Positions 51,385 through 58,473 of a DNA stretch of 64,000 bases are shown here, in pieces. A program made the translations under genes and the position numbers. The first letter of the stretch is position 1. Each line of letters begins with the position of its first letter. This DNA comes from Actinophytocola algeriensis (lineage in GTDB: Bacteria > Actinomycetota > Actinomycetes > Mycobacteriales > Pseudonocardiaceae). The notes beneath the pieces were generated by a model. That model worked only from the letters and a program-made list of their open reading frames with translations, searched no databases and was not told the origin of the DNA. Where the stretch lies: positions 867,224 to 931,223 of the forward strand of contig NZ_JACHJQ010000002.1 of NCBI RefSeq assembly GCF_014203735.1, written 5' to 3'.

Positions 51385-51408
51385 GTCACAGTCGTGGCGG
51401 GGTGTGAC
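51385..51408 (+). promoter_or_regulatory. Inverted repeat upstream of the ECF sigma gene
   Basis: GTCACA and TGTGAC separated by 12 bp, about 70-90 bp before ATG 51477. It may be an operator or form part of the sigma factor's own promoter control. Confidence 0.35.
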
Positions 51409-51476
51409 GTTTTTGACGCTTCGTACGCCAGGTCTGGCGGGGCGGCGTGCACCCTTCGGGAGGTTGTGGTTTCGGC

Positions 51477-52100
51477 ATGACGGATGGTCAGACGGCGGCT
51501 GACCTGTCCGCGGCGGTGCGGGCGGCCCGTGGCGGGAACGAGGCGGCGTTCCGGCAGCTGTACCGGGAGGTACAGCCCGGTCTGCTGCGCTACCTGCGCG
51601 GCCTGGTTCCCGCGCAGGACGCGGAGGACATCGCGTCGGAGACCTGGCTCCAGATCGCCAGGGACATCCGCGGCTTCCGCGACGAGGGTGCGGGGTTCCG
51701 CGGCTGGGCGGCGACCATCGCGCGGCACCGGGCGATGGACCACCTGCGGTACACCAAGGCCAGACCCGCCGCGGCACTACCGGACGATGTGCTGGTCAGC
51801 GTGCCCGGCGACGCCGACACCGCGGATCAGGCCGTCACGGCGACCGCGACGGACGCGGCGATCGCATTCATCGCGACGTTGCCCCGGGACCAGGCCGAGG
51901 CCGTGTTGCTGCGGGTCGTGATGGGACTCGACACCCGGGCCGTGGCACGCGTCATGGGCAAGCGGCAGGGCGCGGTGCGCACCGCCACCTGGCGGGGGTT
52001 GCACCGGCTCGGTGAGCAGCTCGAGCAGGGTCACGTGGAGGAGATCGGCGCGATGGGTGTGACGTGGCCGGGTGGCTCGACGCCAAGGACGACAGGATGA
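51477..52100 (+). CDS. ECF-type RNA polymerase sigma factor
   Basis: A 207-residue sigma factor. Region 2 (EAAFRQLYREVQPGLLRYLRGLV, DAEDIASETWLQIARDIRGF, FRGWAATIARHRAMDHLR) is at about 20-95 and region 4 (LPRDQAEAVLLRVVMGLDTRAVARVMGKRQGAVRTATWRGLHRL) at 135-180. ATG 51477 is used; the ribosome-binding site GGGAGG is rather distant (about 13 bp), so a start further upstream remains possible. It is coupled by a 4-bp overlap to a membrane protein with the traits of an anti-sigma partner. Confidence 0.9.
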   Translation: MTDGQTAADLSAAVRAARGGNEAAFRQLYREVQPGLLRYLRGLVPAQDAEDIASETWLQIARDIRGFRDEGAGFRGWAATIARHRAMDHLRYTKARPAAALPDDVLVSVPGDADTADQAVTATATDAAIAFIATLPRDQAEAVLLRVVMGLDTRAVARVMGKRQGAVRTATWRGLHRLGEQLEQGHVEEIGAMGVTWPGGSTPRTTG

Positions 52101-52981
52101 GCACGAAACCAGCACGAGGAAATGACCGGCAGCCCGGCGGGGACCTCCCCACCGGGCTGGACAGCGACCGGCTCGCCGCCGTCCTCCGCGCTGCCGCCGC
52201 GCCCGCGCATCCCGGAGAACTGGCAGGTGAGGAGGCCGCGCTGGCCGCGTTCCGGGTGGCCGCCGCGACCGTTCCCAGCCGTCCGTCGATGCTGCGGACC
52301 GTGCTCGCGAAGGTGCTCACCGTGAAGGCCGTGATCCTGCTGGCCGTGGCCGGGTCGGCGGGCATCGTCGTGGCCGCCACCGGCGGGGTGCTGCCCACTC
52401 CCTGGTCAGCGGCCCCGCCCGCCGCGGAGAGCAGCACGGCGGCTCCCGCGCCCACGTCGGCGGACCGCAGCACCGAGGCCGGCGCGCCGCGACCGGCGGA
52501 GTCCTCGGCGCCGAACGCCTCACCGGTCACCGAGCTGTGCCAGCGGTACGCGGCCCACGACCAGCAGGGGAAGGCGAAGGCGCTGAACGACCCGGCCTTC
52601 GGTCCCCTGGTCGCCGCCGCGGGCGGCAAGGGCAAGGTCGCCGACTACTGCGCGACGCACTCGAAGCAGCCGCCGAAGCCCGGCAAGCCCACGAGCAACG
52701 GCAAGCCAGAGCCCGGGAGCGAGCCCGAGAACGGCAAGCCAGAGAACAACGGCAGGCCCGAGGAGAAGGGCAAGCCCGAGGACAGACCGGGCAAGGAACC
52801 CGAGCAGACCGGCGACCACGGCAAGCCGACGGAGACGAACCAACCGAGGAAGACCGGCAACGGCGAAGCAGACAACCCCCGGCGGTCGGCCACCACGCCG
52901 GCCCGCCCTCCGACTCCGGGCCACCCCGCCCACGGCGTCGCCACCCCCCGCGACGCCGGACCGCCGTCTCAGGGCGGCTGA
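52097..52981 (+). CDS. Putative anti-sigma-like single-pass membrane protein with Pro/Lys-rich tail
   Basis: A 294-residue protein coupled to the ECF sigma gene. Residues 20-70 are a cytoplasmic segment (RLAAVLRAAAAPAHPGELAGEEAALAAF) that would hold a sigma factor, followed by one membrane helix (VLTVKAVILLAVAGSAGIVVAAT). Outside, a Ser/Pro/Ala linker leads to a small domain with a pair of Cys, ELCQRYAAHDQQ ... LVAAAGGKGKVADYC, typical of uncharacterised actinomycete sigma-operon proteins; the remaining 100 residues are a G/K/P/E/N low-complexity tail. No zinc-finger H-x3-C-x2-C motif is present, so it is not a ZAS-type anti-sigma factor. Confidence 0.8.
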   Translation: MSTKPARGNDRQPGGDLPTGLDSDRLAAVLRAAAAPAHPGELAGEEAALAAFRVAAATVPSRPSMLRTVLAKVLTVKAVILLAVAGSAGIVVAATGGVLPTPWSAAPPAAESSTAAPAPTSADRSTEAGAPRPAESSAPNASPVTELCQRYAAHDQQGKAKALNDPAFGPLVAAAGGKGKVADYCATHSKQPPKPGKPTSNGKPEPGSEPENGKPENNGRPEEKGKPEDRPGKEPEQTGDHGKPTETNQPRKTGNGEADNPRRSATTPARPPTPGHPAHGVATPRDAGPPSQGG

Positions 52982-52989
52982 CCCGGACA

Positions 52990-53042
52990 GAGTGGGTCCG
53001 GGCCGGGCCACCACCGCCGGGTCGTCCCGCCCGGACCCACTC
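52990..53042. terminator. Hairpin with long loop between convergent genes
   Basis: GAGTGGGTCCGGGC at 52990-53003 pairs with GCCCGGACCCACTC at 53029-53042 (14 bp), loop of 25 nt. It lies between the sigma-operon membrane protein and the convergent RsbW-like gene. Confidence 0.65.
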
Positions 53043-53076
53043 ACCACGCAGGGGTTGACCAGACCGGCCCTGGCTG

Positions 53077-53550
53077 TCAGTCCAGGTGCTTCCACTTCGG
53101 CGACCGGGACAGGTGCGGTGCCCGGCCGTTGGTCGTGTGAGCGACCAGGGGCAGCTCCGCCCACACGGTCTTGTGCCGTGGGTGGCGTCGCACTCCCCAC
53201 CTGCTGGCCAGGCGGTCCACGAGCGTCAGCCCGCGCCGCCCGGCGCGGGCTGCCATGCGCGGCTGTGCCGGGCCGCTGTCATCGACCTCGATGAGCAGGC
53301 AGCGACCCTCGTTGACCAGGTACAGGCGGCCGGCACGCGGTGCCGCGCCGTGCCGGTGGGCGTTGGCGGCGAGTTCGTCCGCCACCAGAACGGCGTCCTC
53401 GACCACGACACCCGACTGCCCGTGGAGCAACTGGCGGACCAGTGTGCGGAACGTCGGGAACGACGTCCGGTCCAGGTCACATGCGACAGCGGGATCGCCG
53501 TCTCCACGGTTCGGGTCGCTTCCGTCCGGACCCCGCGGCTGACTCGTCAT
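53077..53550 (-). CDS. RsbW/SpoIIAB-like ATP-binding protein (HATPase_c_2)
   Basis: A 157-residue protein with a single histidine-kinase-like ATPase fold: VLVADELAANAHRHG (N-box), LIEVDDSGPAQP (G1), GLTLVDRLASRWGVRRH (G2 region) and a KTVWAEL end. This is the anti-sigma kinase type of actinomycetes that targets sigma-B-like factors or STAS antagonists. ATG 53550 is preceded by GAGGTG at the right distance. The STAS protein at 35520 or others elsewhere could be its partner; none is adjacent. Confidence 0.88.
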   Translation of the reverse strand: MTSQPRGPDGSDPNRGDGDPAVACDLDRTSFPTFRTLVRQLLHGQSGVVVEDAVLVADELAANAHRHGAAPRAGRLYLVNEGRCLLIEVDDSGPAQPRMAARAGRRGLTLVDRLASRWGVRRHPRHKTVWAELPLVAHTTNGRAPHLSRSPKWKHLD

Positions 53551-53653
53551 CATCACCTCGCACCACCACCGATGCGGAGGCGTCTCGTAGTCGTCAGTGG
53601 GCAGATACCCGGCTCGACGGACGCCAAACACGACCGGCGCGAGGTTGTCGCTG

Positions 53654-54328
53654 TCAGCGGTCGACCAGGCCCGCCTCGTTCGCCAGCAGGCCTGCCTGGG
53701 TCCGGTTGGCGCAGTCGAGCTTGACGAGCATGCGGGAGACGTAGCCCTTGACCGTGGCCTCGGTCAGGAACAGGCGCCTGCCGATCTGTGCGTTGGACAG
53801 GCCGGCGCCCAGGTGGGTGAGCACCTCGGTCTCGCGTTCGGTGAGCGCCTCGACCTGGCGGCGGGCCCGTTCCCTGTGCTGCTCCTCCGCCGAGGAGGCC
53901 GCGACCAGCCGGCGCGTGGCTTCCGGGGACAGCACGGTGTGCCCGTCGGCGGCGACCCGGACCAGGCTGATCAGGTCCTCCGGTGGTGTCGACTTCACGA
54001 GGAAACCCGCGGCGCCCGCCCGCAGCGCGCGCAGGACGTACTCGTCGGCGTCGAACGTCGTCAGCACCACGACCATCGGCCGGTCCGGCAGCGCGTTGAT
54101 CCGCTCGGTCGCGGCCAGCCCGTCCATGCCCGGCATCCGCAGGTCCATCAGCACGACGCGCGGCTGGTGCCGTCGCACCGCGGCCAGCGCCGCCGCGCCG
54201 TCGTGCGCAAGGCCGACGACCTCGATGTCGGGTGCCGAGGCGAGGATGGTGCGCAGGTGGGCGCACACCATCGGCTCGTCGTCGGCGATGACGACACGGA
54301 TGACGGCAGTGGCCGGGTCGGGACTCAT
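53654..54328 (-). CDS. NarL-family response regulator
   Basis: A 224-residue regulator: DDE near 15-17, phospho-acceptor Asp in VVLMDLRMP, Lys in FLVKSTP and a LuxR HTH (LTERETEVLTHLGAGLSNAQIGRRLFLTEATVKGYVSRMLVKL). ATG 54328 overlaps the kinase stop by 4 bp. It pairs with the unusual tandem kinase at 54325-56313. Confidence 0.94.
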   Translation of the reverse strand: MSPDPATAVIRVVIADDEPMVCAHLRTILASAPDIEVVGLAHDGAAALAAVRRHQPRVVLMDLRMPGMDGLAATERINALPDRPMVVVLTTFDADEYVLRALRAGAAGFLVKSTPPEDLISLVRVAADGHTVLSPEATRRLVAASSAEEQHRERARRQVEALTERETEVLTHLGAGLSNAQIGRRLFLTEATVKGYVSRMLVKLDCANRTQAGLLANEAGLVDR

Positions 54329-56313
54329 CGGCTCCGCTCCCCCACGGATGTCGACGTCGGCACGTACGCGGGCAGTGTCGCATCGACCGTGAAGCCGCCC
54401 GCGGCGGTCGGACCGGCCCGCAGCGTGCCGTCGACGAGCTCGACGCGGTGCCGCACGCCGAGCAGCCCGGTGCCGGACCCGCCCGCGGCGAGGTCCGGGT
54501 CTCCGCCGCGCGGTCCGGGCGGTGGGCGGTCGTTGCGGATCTCGACCCGCACGCACTCCACGGAGTAGCGCACCCGCACCCGCACCGACGCGCCGTGCGC
54601 GTGTTTGCGCACGTTGGTCAGTGCCTCCCCGACGATCCGGTGGGTCGTCCGCGCCACCGTCGGTGACACCGCGGCCGGGTTGCCCTCCTCGACGAGATCG
54701 ACGGGAACGCCGACGGCGGCCGACTCCTCGGCGAGCCACGCGAGGCCGGCGAGCTGCCCGGTCACGGGCACCTGGTCCGTGCGCAGCGCGCCGACCAGGC
54801 CCGTCAGCTCGTCGAGTGCGCGCTGCCCGTTCGCGACCAGCTCGGTCGCGGCCTCGGCCGGTGCGAGCTCGGTCGCCCGCGCCATCATGTCGCGCACCCG
54901 CCCGGCCACGATCCCGTGCATCTCCTCGCCGAGCCGCGCACGTTCGTCGGCGCGGGCCCGGTCGGCCAGCAGCGCCCGCGCCCGGCACGCGCGTTCCGCG
55001 CGTTCGGTGAGGGCGGCGAGCACCCGGCGCCGCGCCCCGACCGAGAGCCCGAGCAGTGCGGGCACGCCGACGAAGGCCGCGGCGGCCGTGATCACCGGCA
55101 GGTGCGGCGCCCACGGCCGCGCGGCGAGCGTCACCAGGCCCAGCACCAGAGCCGTGCCCACGACAGGCCGCCGGGAGTACGCGCCGACGGCGTAGGTGGC
55201 GAGCGGGGTCACGGCGGGCACCAGCAACAAGGGGACATCGCTGGTCAGCAGCTCCCCTGGCGCCGCAGCGACCGAGGCCAGCGCGAGGGCGGTGACCGCC
55301 AGCACGACCAGGTGCGGGTGGCGTCTGCGCAGCACGAACGCGGCCGCGACGGGGAGCTGGATCGCGATCTCCGCCCACGGGACCACCAGGCGCATCGCCG
55401 CGTCGGCCGGGTTCCAGGACGCCGCGAGGGCGGAGAGGGCCACCGTCACGAGCACCGCGATCGCGGCGGCGCGGAGGTCGGCGCGGCCGATCCGGGGCGG
55501 CCGGGGCGCCACCGGCGGCCCTGGCACCTCGGGTGCCGGGGCACCGGAAGGCCGGGAGCGGAGCACACCGATCAGGTCGCGCAGCTCGACGAGCGCGTCG
55601 CACCCGGTCGCGCGAACGTGCTCGGCCGTGTCCCTGGTGGTGTCGTCGGCCGCGGTCACCCGCAGCGCCCCGGCGTGCAACACCATGAGGCTGACCCGGT
55701 GGGTGACGGTGTCGTGCAGCTCGACGGCGAGCCGGAGCCGCTCCTCGGTGCGGGAGCGGCCGGCCTGCAGGTCCCGTTCCCGTTCAGCCTCCTCTGCCCG
55801 CTCGGTCAGCGTCCGCACGAGTTGCGCCCGCGCGGCGAGGTAGCAGCCGAACAGCATCGGTGCGGCGACGTACACCAGCCCGCCCGCCGCCGTGGGCACG
55901 GTGGTCGACCACGGGTGCACGGCGACGACCGTGAGCACCCCGGTCACGCCCCACGTCCACCGCTGGTCCTGCGCGTAGCGGTGACCGGCGTGGAGCACGA
56001 ACGCGGGGGCGAGCGGCATCAGCAGGTTGGTCGGATCGGACGCCGTGGCGACCGCGCCGGGCGCGAGGAGCGCCCACCCGGCCATGCCGGCCACGACGAC
56101 GCCCACGAGACCGAACCGCGCGTCCAGCCGGAGGCGGGTGGTCGCGGCCAGCACGCACCCGACGACCACGAACCCGGCCGTCCCGGCGAGTGGGCCGTGC
56201 GCGGGGCGCCCGTCGGGCAGCCACAGCGGCACGACGAGCGCGACGCAGGCGGTGACGAGGAGGACCGCGCCGTCGAGGACCCGTTCCCGGCTCGACCACC
56301 GCGCACGCTCCAT
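54325..56313 (-). CDS. Tandem histidine kinase: two membrane/DHp modules, one ATPase domain
   Basis: A 662-residue protein, about twice the usual length. Module 1 (residues 1-250): five or six helices, a coil and an intact H-box RLRLAVELHDTVTHRVSLMV (His near 200), ending in RDLIGVLRS with no ATPase domain. Module 2 (280-662): a second set of about six helices, a coil, a modified H-box LGEEMHGIVAGRV (His near 466), an N-box GEALTNVRKHAHG and a degenerate G1 (NDRPPPG) with G2 GSGTGLLGVRHR. The first module has lost its ATP-binding part, so it may be phosphorylated by the second in cis or serve as a dimerisation or sensing unit. ATG 56313 precedes a basic N terminus. It is coupled to the regulator by 4 bp. 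Confidence 0.88.
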   Translation of the reverse strand: MERARWSSRERVLDGAVLLVTACVALVVPLWLPDGRPAHGPLAGTAGFVVVGCVLAATTRLRLDARFGLVGVVVAGMAGWALLAPGAVATASDPTNLLMPLAPAFVLHAGHRYAQDQRWTWGVTGVLTVVAVHPWSTTVPTAAGGLVYVAAPMLFGCYLAARAQLVRTLTERAEEAERERDLQAGRSRTEERLRLAVELHDTVTHRVSLMVLHAGALRVTAADDTTRDTAEHVRATGCDALVELRDLIGVLRSRPSGAPAPEVPGPPVAPRPPRIGRADLRAAAIAVLVTVALSALAASWNPADAAMRLVVPWAEIAIQLPVAAAFVLRRRHPHLVVLAVTALALASVAAAPGELLTSDVPLLLVPAVTPLATYAVGAYSRRPVVGTALVLGLVTLAARPWAPHLPVITAAAAFVGVPALLGLSVGARRRVLAALTERAERACRARALLADRARADERARLGEEMHGIVAGRVRDMMARATELAPAEAATELVANGQRALDELTGLVGALRTDQVPVTGQLAGLAWLAEESAAVGVPVDLVEEGNPAAVSPTVARTTHRIVGEALTNVRKHAHGASVRVRVRYSVECVRVEIRNDRPPPGPRGGDPDLAAGGSGTGLLGVRHRVELVDGTLRAGPTAAGGFTVDATLPAYVPTSTSVGERSR

Positions 56314-56492
56314 GCGCTCACGGTAGGCCCACCACGGCGTCCCGCGCTCCACTCGGGACACGAGACCCGACGAAGGTCCGCACGGGTACCTACTTTCGTA
56401 GGTGCCGCCGACCGCCTTGGGCGCTGGCGGCGACCACCCCGCGTCGTCTCGACTGGACGCCGACACAGGACACGGATGATCGGGGACGAGAG

Positions 56493-58091
56493 ATGACGAG
56501 CCGGCGAACACCGGTGCTGGTGACCGCGGTGACCGCGGTCGCGGCGGGGGTGTTGTGGGGCGCGACGGGCCAGGCCCAGGAGCTGCCGGACGGCGACCGG
56601 ACGGTCGTGTCGACCGAGTCCGGCGCGGTGCGCGGCGCCGTGTCCGGGACGACCCGCACGTTCCAGTCGATTCCCTACGCCGCGCCGCCGGTGGGCGGCC
56701 TGCGGTGGCGGGACCCGGAACCACCCGCGCCGTGGCACGGGGTGCGGGACGCGACGAGCCCGGCACCCGCGTGCGCGCAGGGTGCGGGTGAGGTGCAGGG
56801 CGGCAGCCGCGCCGAGGACTGCCTGTACCTGAACGTGACGACACCCGCGACCACGGCGAAGAAGCGGAAGCCGGTGATCGTGTGGGTGCACGGCGGCGGC
56901 TTCTACATGGGTGCCAGCCGCAACTACCCGGCGCGGCGGCTGGTGGCGGGCGGCGACGTGGTCGTCGTGACGGTGAACTACCGGCTCGGTGTGTTCGGCT
57001 TCTTCGGCCACCCCGGACTCGCCGGGTCCGGCACCTTCGGGCTCGCCGACCAGCAGGCGGCCTTCGGCTGGGTGCGGCGCAACATCGCGGAGTTCGGCGG
57101 GGATCCCCGCAACGTCACCGTCGCGGGCCAGTCCGCGGGCGGGATCAGCACCTGCGCGCACCTGACCTCCCCCGGTGCCGCCGGGCTGTTCGACAAGGCC
57201 GTCATGCAGAGCGGTTCGTGCGACACGGCCTGGGAGGCCAACACCGAGTACCGCGGCCAGCCCGCGGATGCGATCTTCGAGCCGCTGCACCGGGTCGAGC
57301 AACAGGGCAGGCAGACCGCGACCGGCCTGGGGTGCGGGCAGACCGACACGGGCGCGGCGCTCGACTGCCTGCGGGCACTGCCGGTCGACGCGCTGATGCC
57401 GGTGCTGCAGAAGTACATCCAGCCCGCCTACGGCTCCCCGGTGCTGCCGAGGAACCCGGCCGACGCGATCCGCGCGGGCCGGTTCCACCGCGTGCCGGTG
57501 CTGACCGGCCAGACCCACGACGAGGCACGGCTCGCCACGTCGATGTACGACAACTTCCAGTACCCGATGAGCGAGGAGACCTACCAGGCCGTCCTCACCG
57601 AGACCTTCGGCGACGACCGGCCCGAGATCGAGGCCCGCTACCCCAGGGAGGACTACGACTCGGCGGCGCTGGCGTGGAGCGCGATCACGACCGACAGCAA
57701 GTGGACGTGCAACCAGTACGAGACGTCCGGCAACCTCGCCAGGCGGGTGCCGGTGTACCACTACGAGTTCGCCGACCCGGCCGCGCCGCCGATCTCGCCG
57801 CTGCCGCCCGCCATGCCGATGGGCTCCTACCACTCGGCCGACCTGTGGTCGCTGTTCGACCTCGCCGGTATCACACCGGAGCTCACCGAGGACCAGCGGC
57901 AGCTGTCCGACCGGATGATCGGCTACTGGACCGCGTTCGCCGCGAAGGGCGACCCGAACGCGGCGCCGGGCCCTCGGTGGCCCGAGTTCGGTTCCCCGGC
58001 CCGGCCGCACGTGCTGTCCCTGGCCCCTGACGACATCGGCCCGGTCGACCTGGCGGCCGACCACCAGTGCCGGTTCTGGGCCTCCCGGTAA
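56493..58091 (+). CDS. Secreted type-B carboxylesterase
   Basis: A 532-residue alpha/beta hydrolase of the COesterase family. The signal peptide spans residues 1-29. FQSIPYAAPPVGGLRW is the family start block; EDCLYLNV and VWVHGGGFYMG (oxyanion hole) follow, then the nucleophile Ser214 in VAGQSAGG. An acidic residue and a His (TGQTHDEARL, PMGSYHSADLW) supply the rest of the triad. Related enzymes hydrolyse p-nitrobenzyl, acyl and xenobiotic esters. It is divergent from the tandem kinase gene, separated by 179 bp; co-regulation is possible. Confidence 0.9.
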   Translation: MTSRRTPVLVTAVTAVAAGVLWGATGQAQELPDGDRTVVSTESGAVRGAVSGTTRTFQSIPYAAPPVGGLRWRDPEPPAPWHGVRDATSPAPACAQGAGEVQGGSRAEDCLYLNVTTPATTAKKRKPVIVWVHGGGFYMGASRNYPARRLVAGGDVVVVTVNYRLGVFGFFGHPGLAGSGTFGLADQQAAFGWVRRNIAEFGGDPRNVTVAGQSAGGISTCAHLTSPGAAGLFDKAVMQSGSCDTAWEANTEYRGQPADAIFEPLHRVEQQGRQTATGLGCGQTDTGAALDCLRALPVDALMPVLQKYIQPAYGSPVLPRNPADAIRAGRFHRVPVLTGQTHDEARLATSMYDNFQYPMSEETYQAVLTETFGDDRPEIEARYPREDYDSAALAWSAITTDSKWTCNQYETSGNLARRVPVYHYEFADPAAPPISPLPPAMPMGSYHSADLWSLFDLAGITPELTEDQRQLSDRMIGYWTAFAAKGDPNAAPGPRWPEFGSPARPHVLSLAPDDIGPVDLAADHQCRFWASR

Positions 58092-58214
58092 GACCATCGA
58101 CCGGCCGACATTGCTCCGTTCGGCGCGTTTCGCGCCGGAGGGCCCGGGTACCTAGCGGCACAACGGAATCCACCGGCGCACTTCTCTCGCGCCCCTGCGG
58201 AAAAGAGGATCCAG

Positions 58215-58370
58215 TTGATCGTCTTGGGTGTCATCCTGCTCATCATCGGGTTCATCGCGGACATCTCGATTCTGTGGACGATCGGGATCATCCTGCTCGT
58301 CGTCGGTGCCGTGCTGGCCATCGTCGGCGGCACCGGGCGCCTGGTCGGCGGTCGCAAACACTGGTTCTGA
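58215..58370 (+). CDS. Small two-helix membrane protein, DUF6131-like, with TTG start
   Basis: A 51-residue protein starting at TTG 58215, with AGAGGAT 6 bp upstream, that would be missed by a search restricted to ATG/GTG or long frames. It has two hydrophobic helices (IVLGVILLIIGFIA and ILWTIGIILLVVGAVLAIVG), then a basic end GGRKHWF. The ISILWTIGI and LLVVGAVL-x-x-x-G pattern is that of DUF6131, a family of unknown function in actinomycetes. It lies 123 bp after the esterase stop and just before a strong terminator. Confidence 0.72.
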   Translation: MIVLGVILLIIGFIADISILWTIGIILLVVGAVLAIVGGTGRLVGGRKHWF

Positions 58371-58401
58371 CAAACAGGTTCCGCACGCGACGAAGGAATC
58401 T

Positions 58402-58447
58402 CGCGCGGGGAGTGCCGCCGACCGGGGTCGGCGGCACTCCCCGCGCG
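58402..58447. terminator. Very strong hairpin terminator
   Basis: A perfect inverted repeat with two 21-nt arms (58402-58422 and 58427-58447) and a 4-nt loop, GC-rich, between the small membrane protein (plus) and the AfsR-like gene (minus). It probably terminates both transcripts. Confidence 0.85.
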
Positions 58448-58473
58448 TCATCCTGGCCAGGAACCGGCGACGG

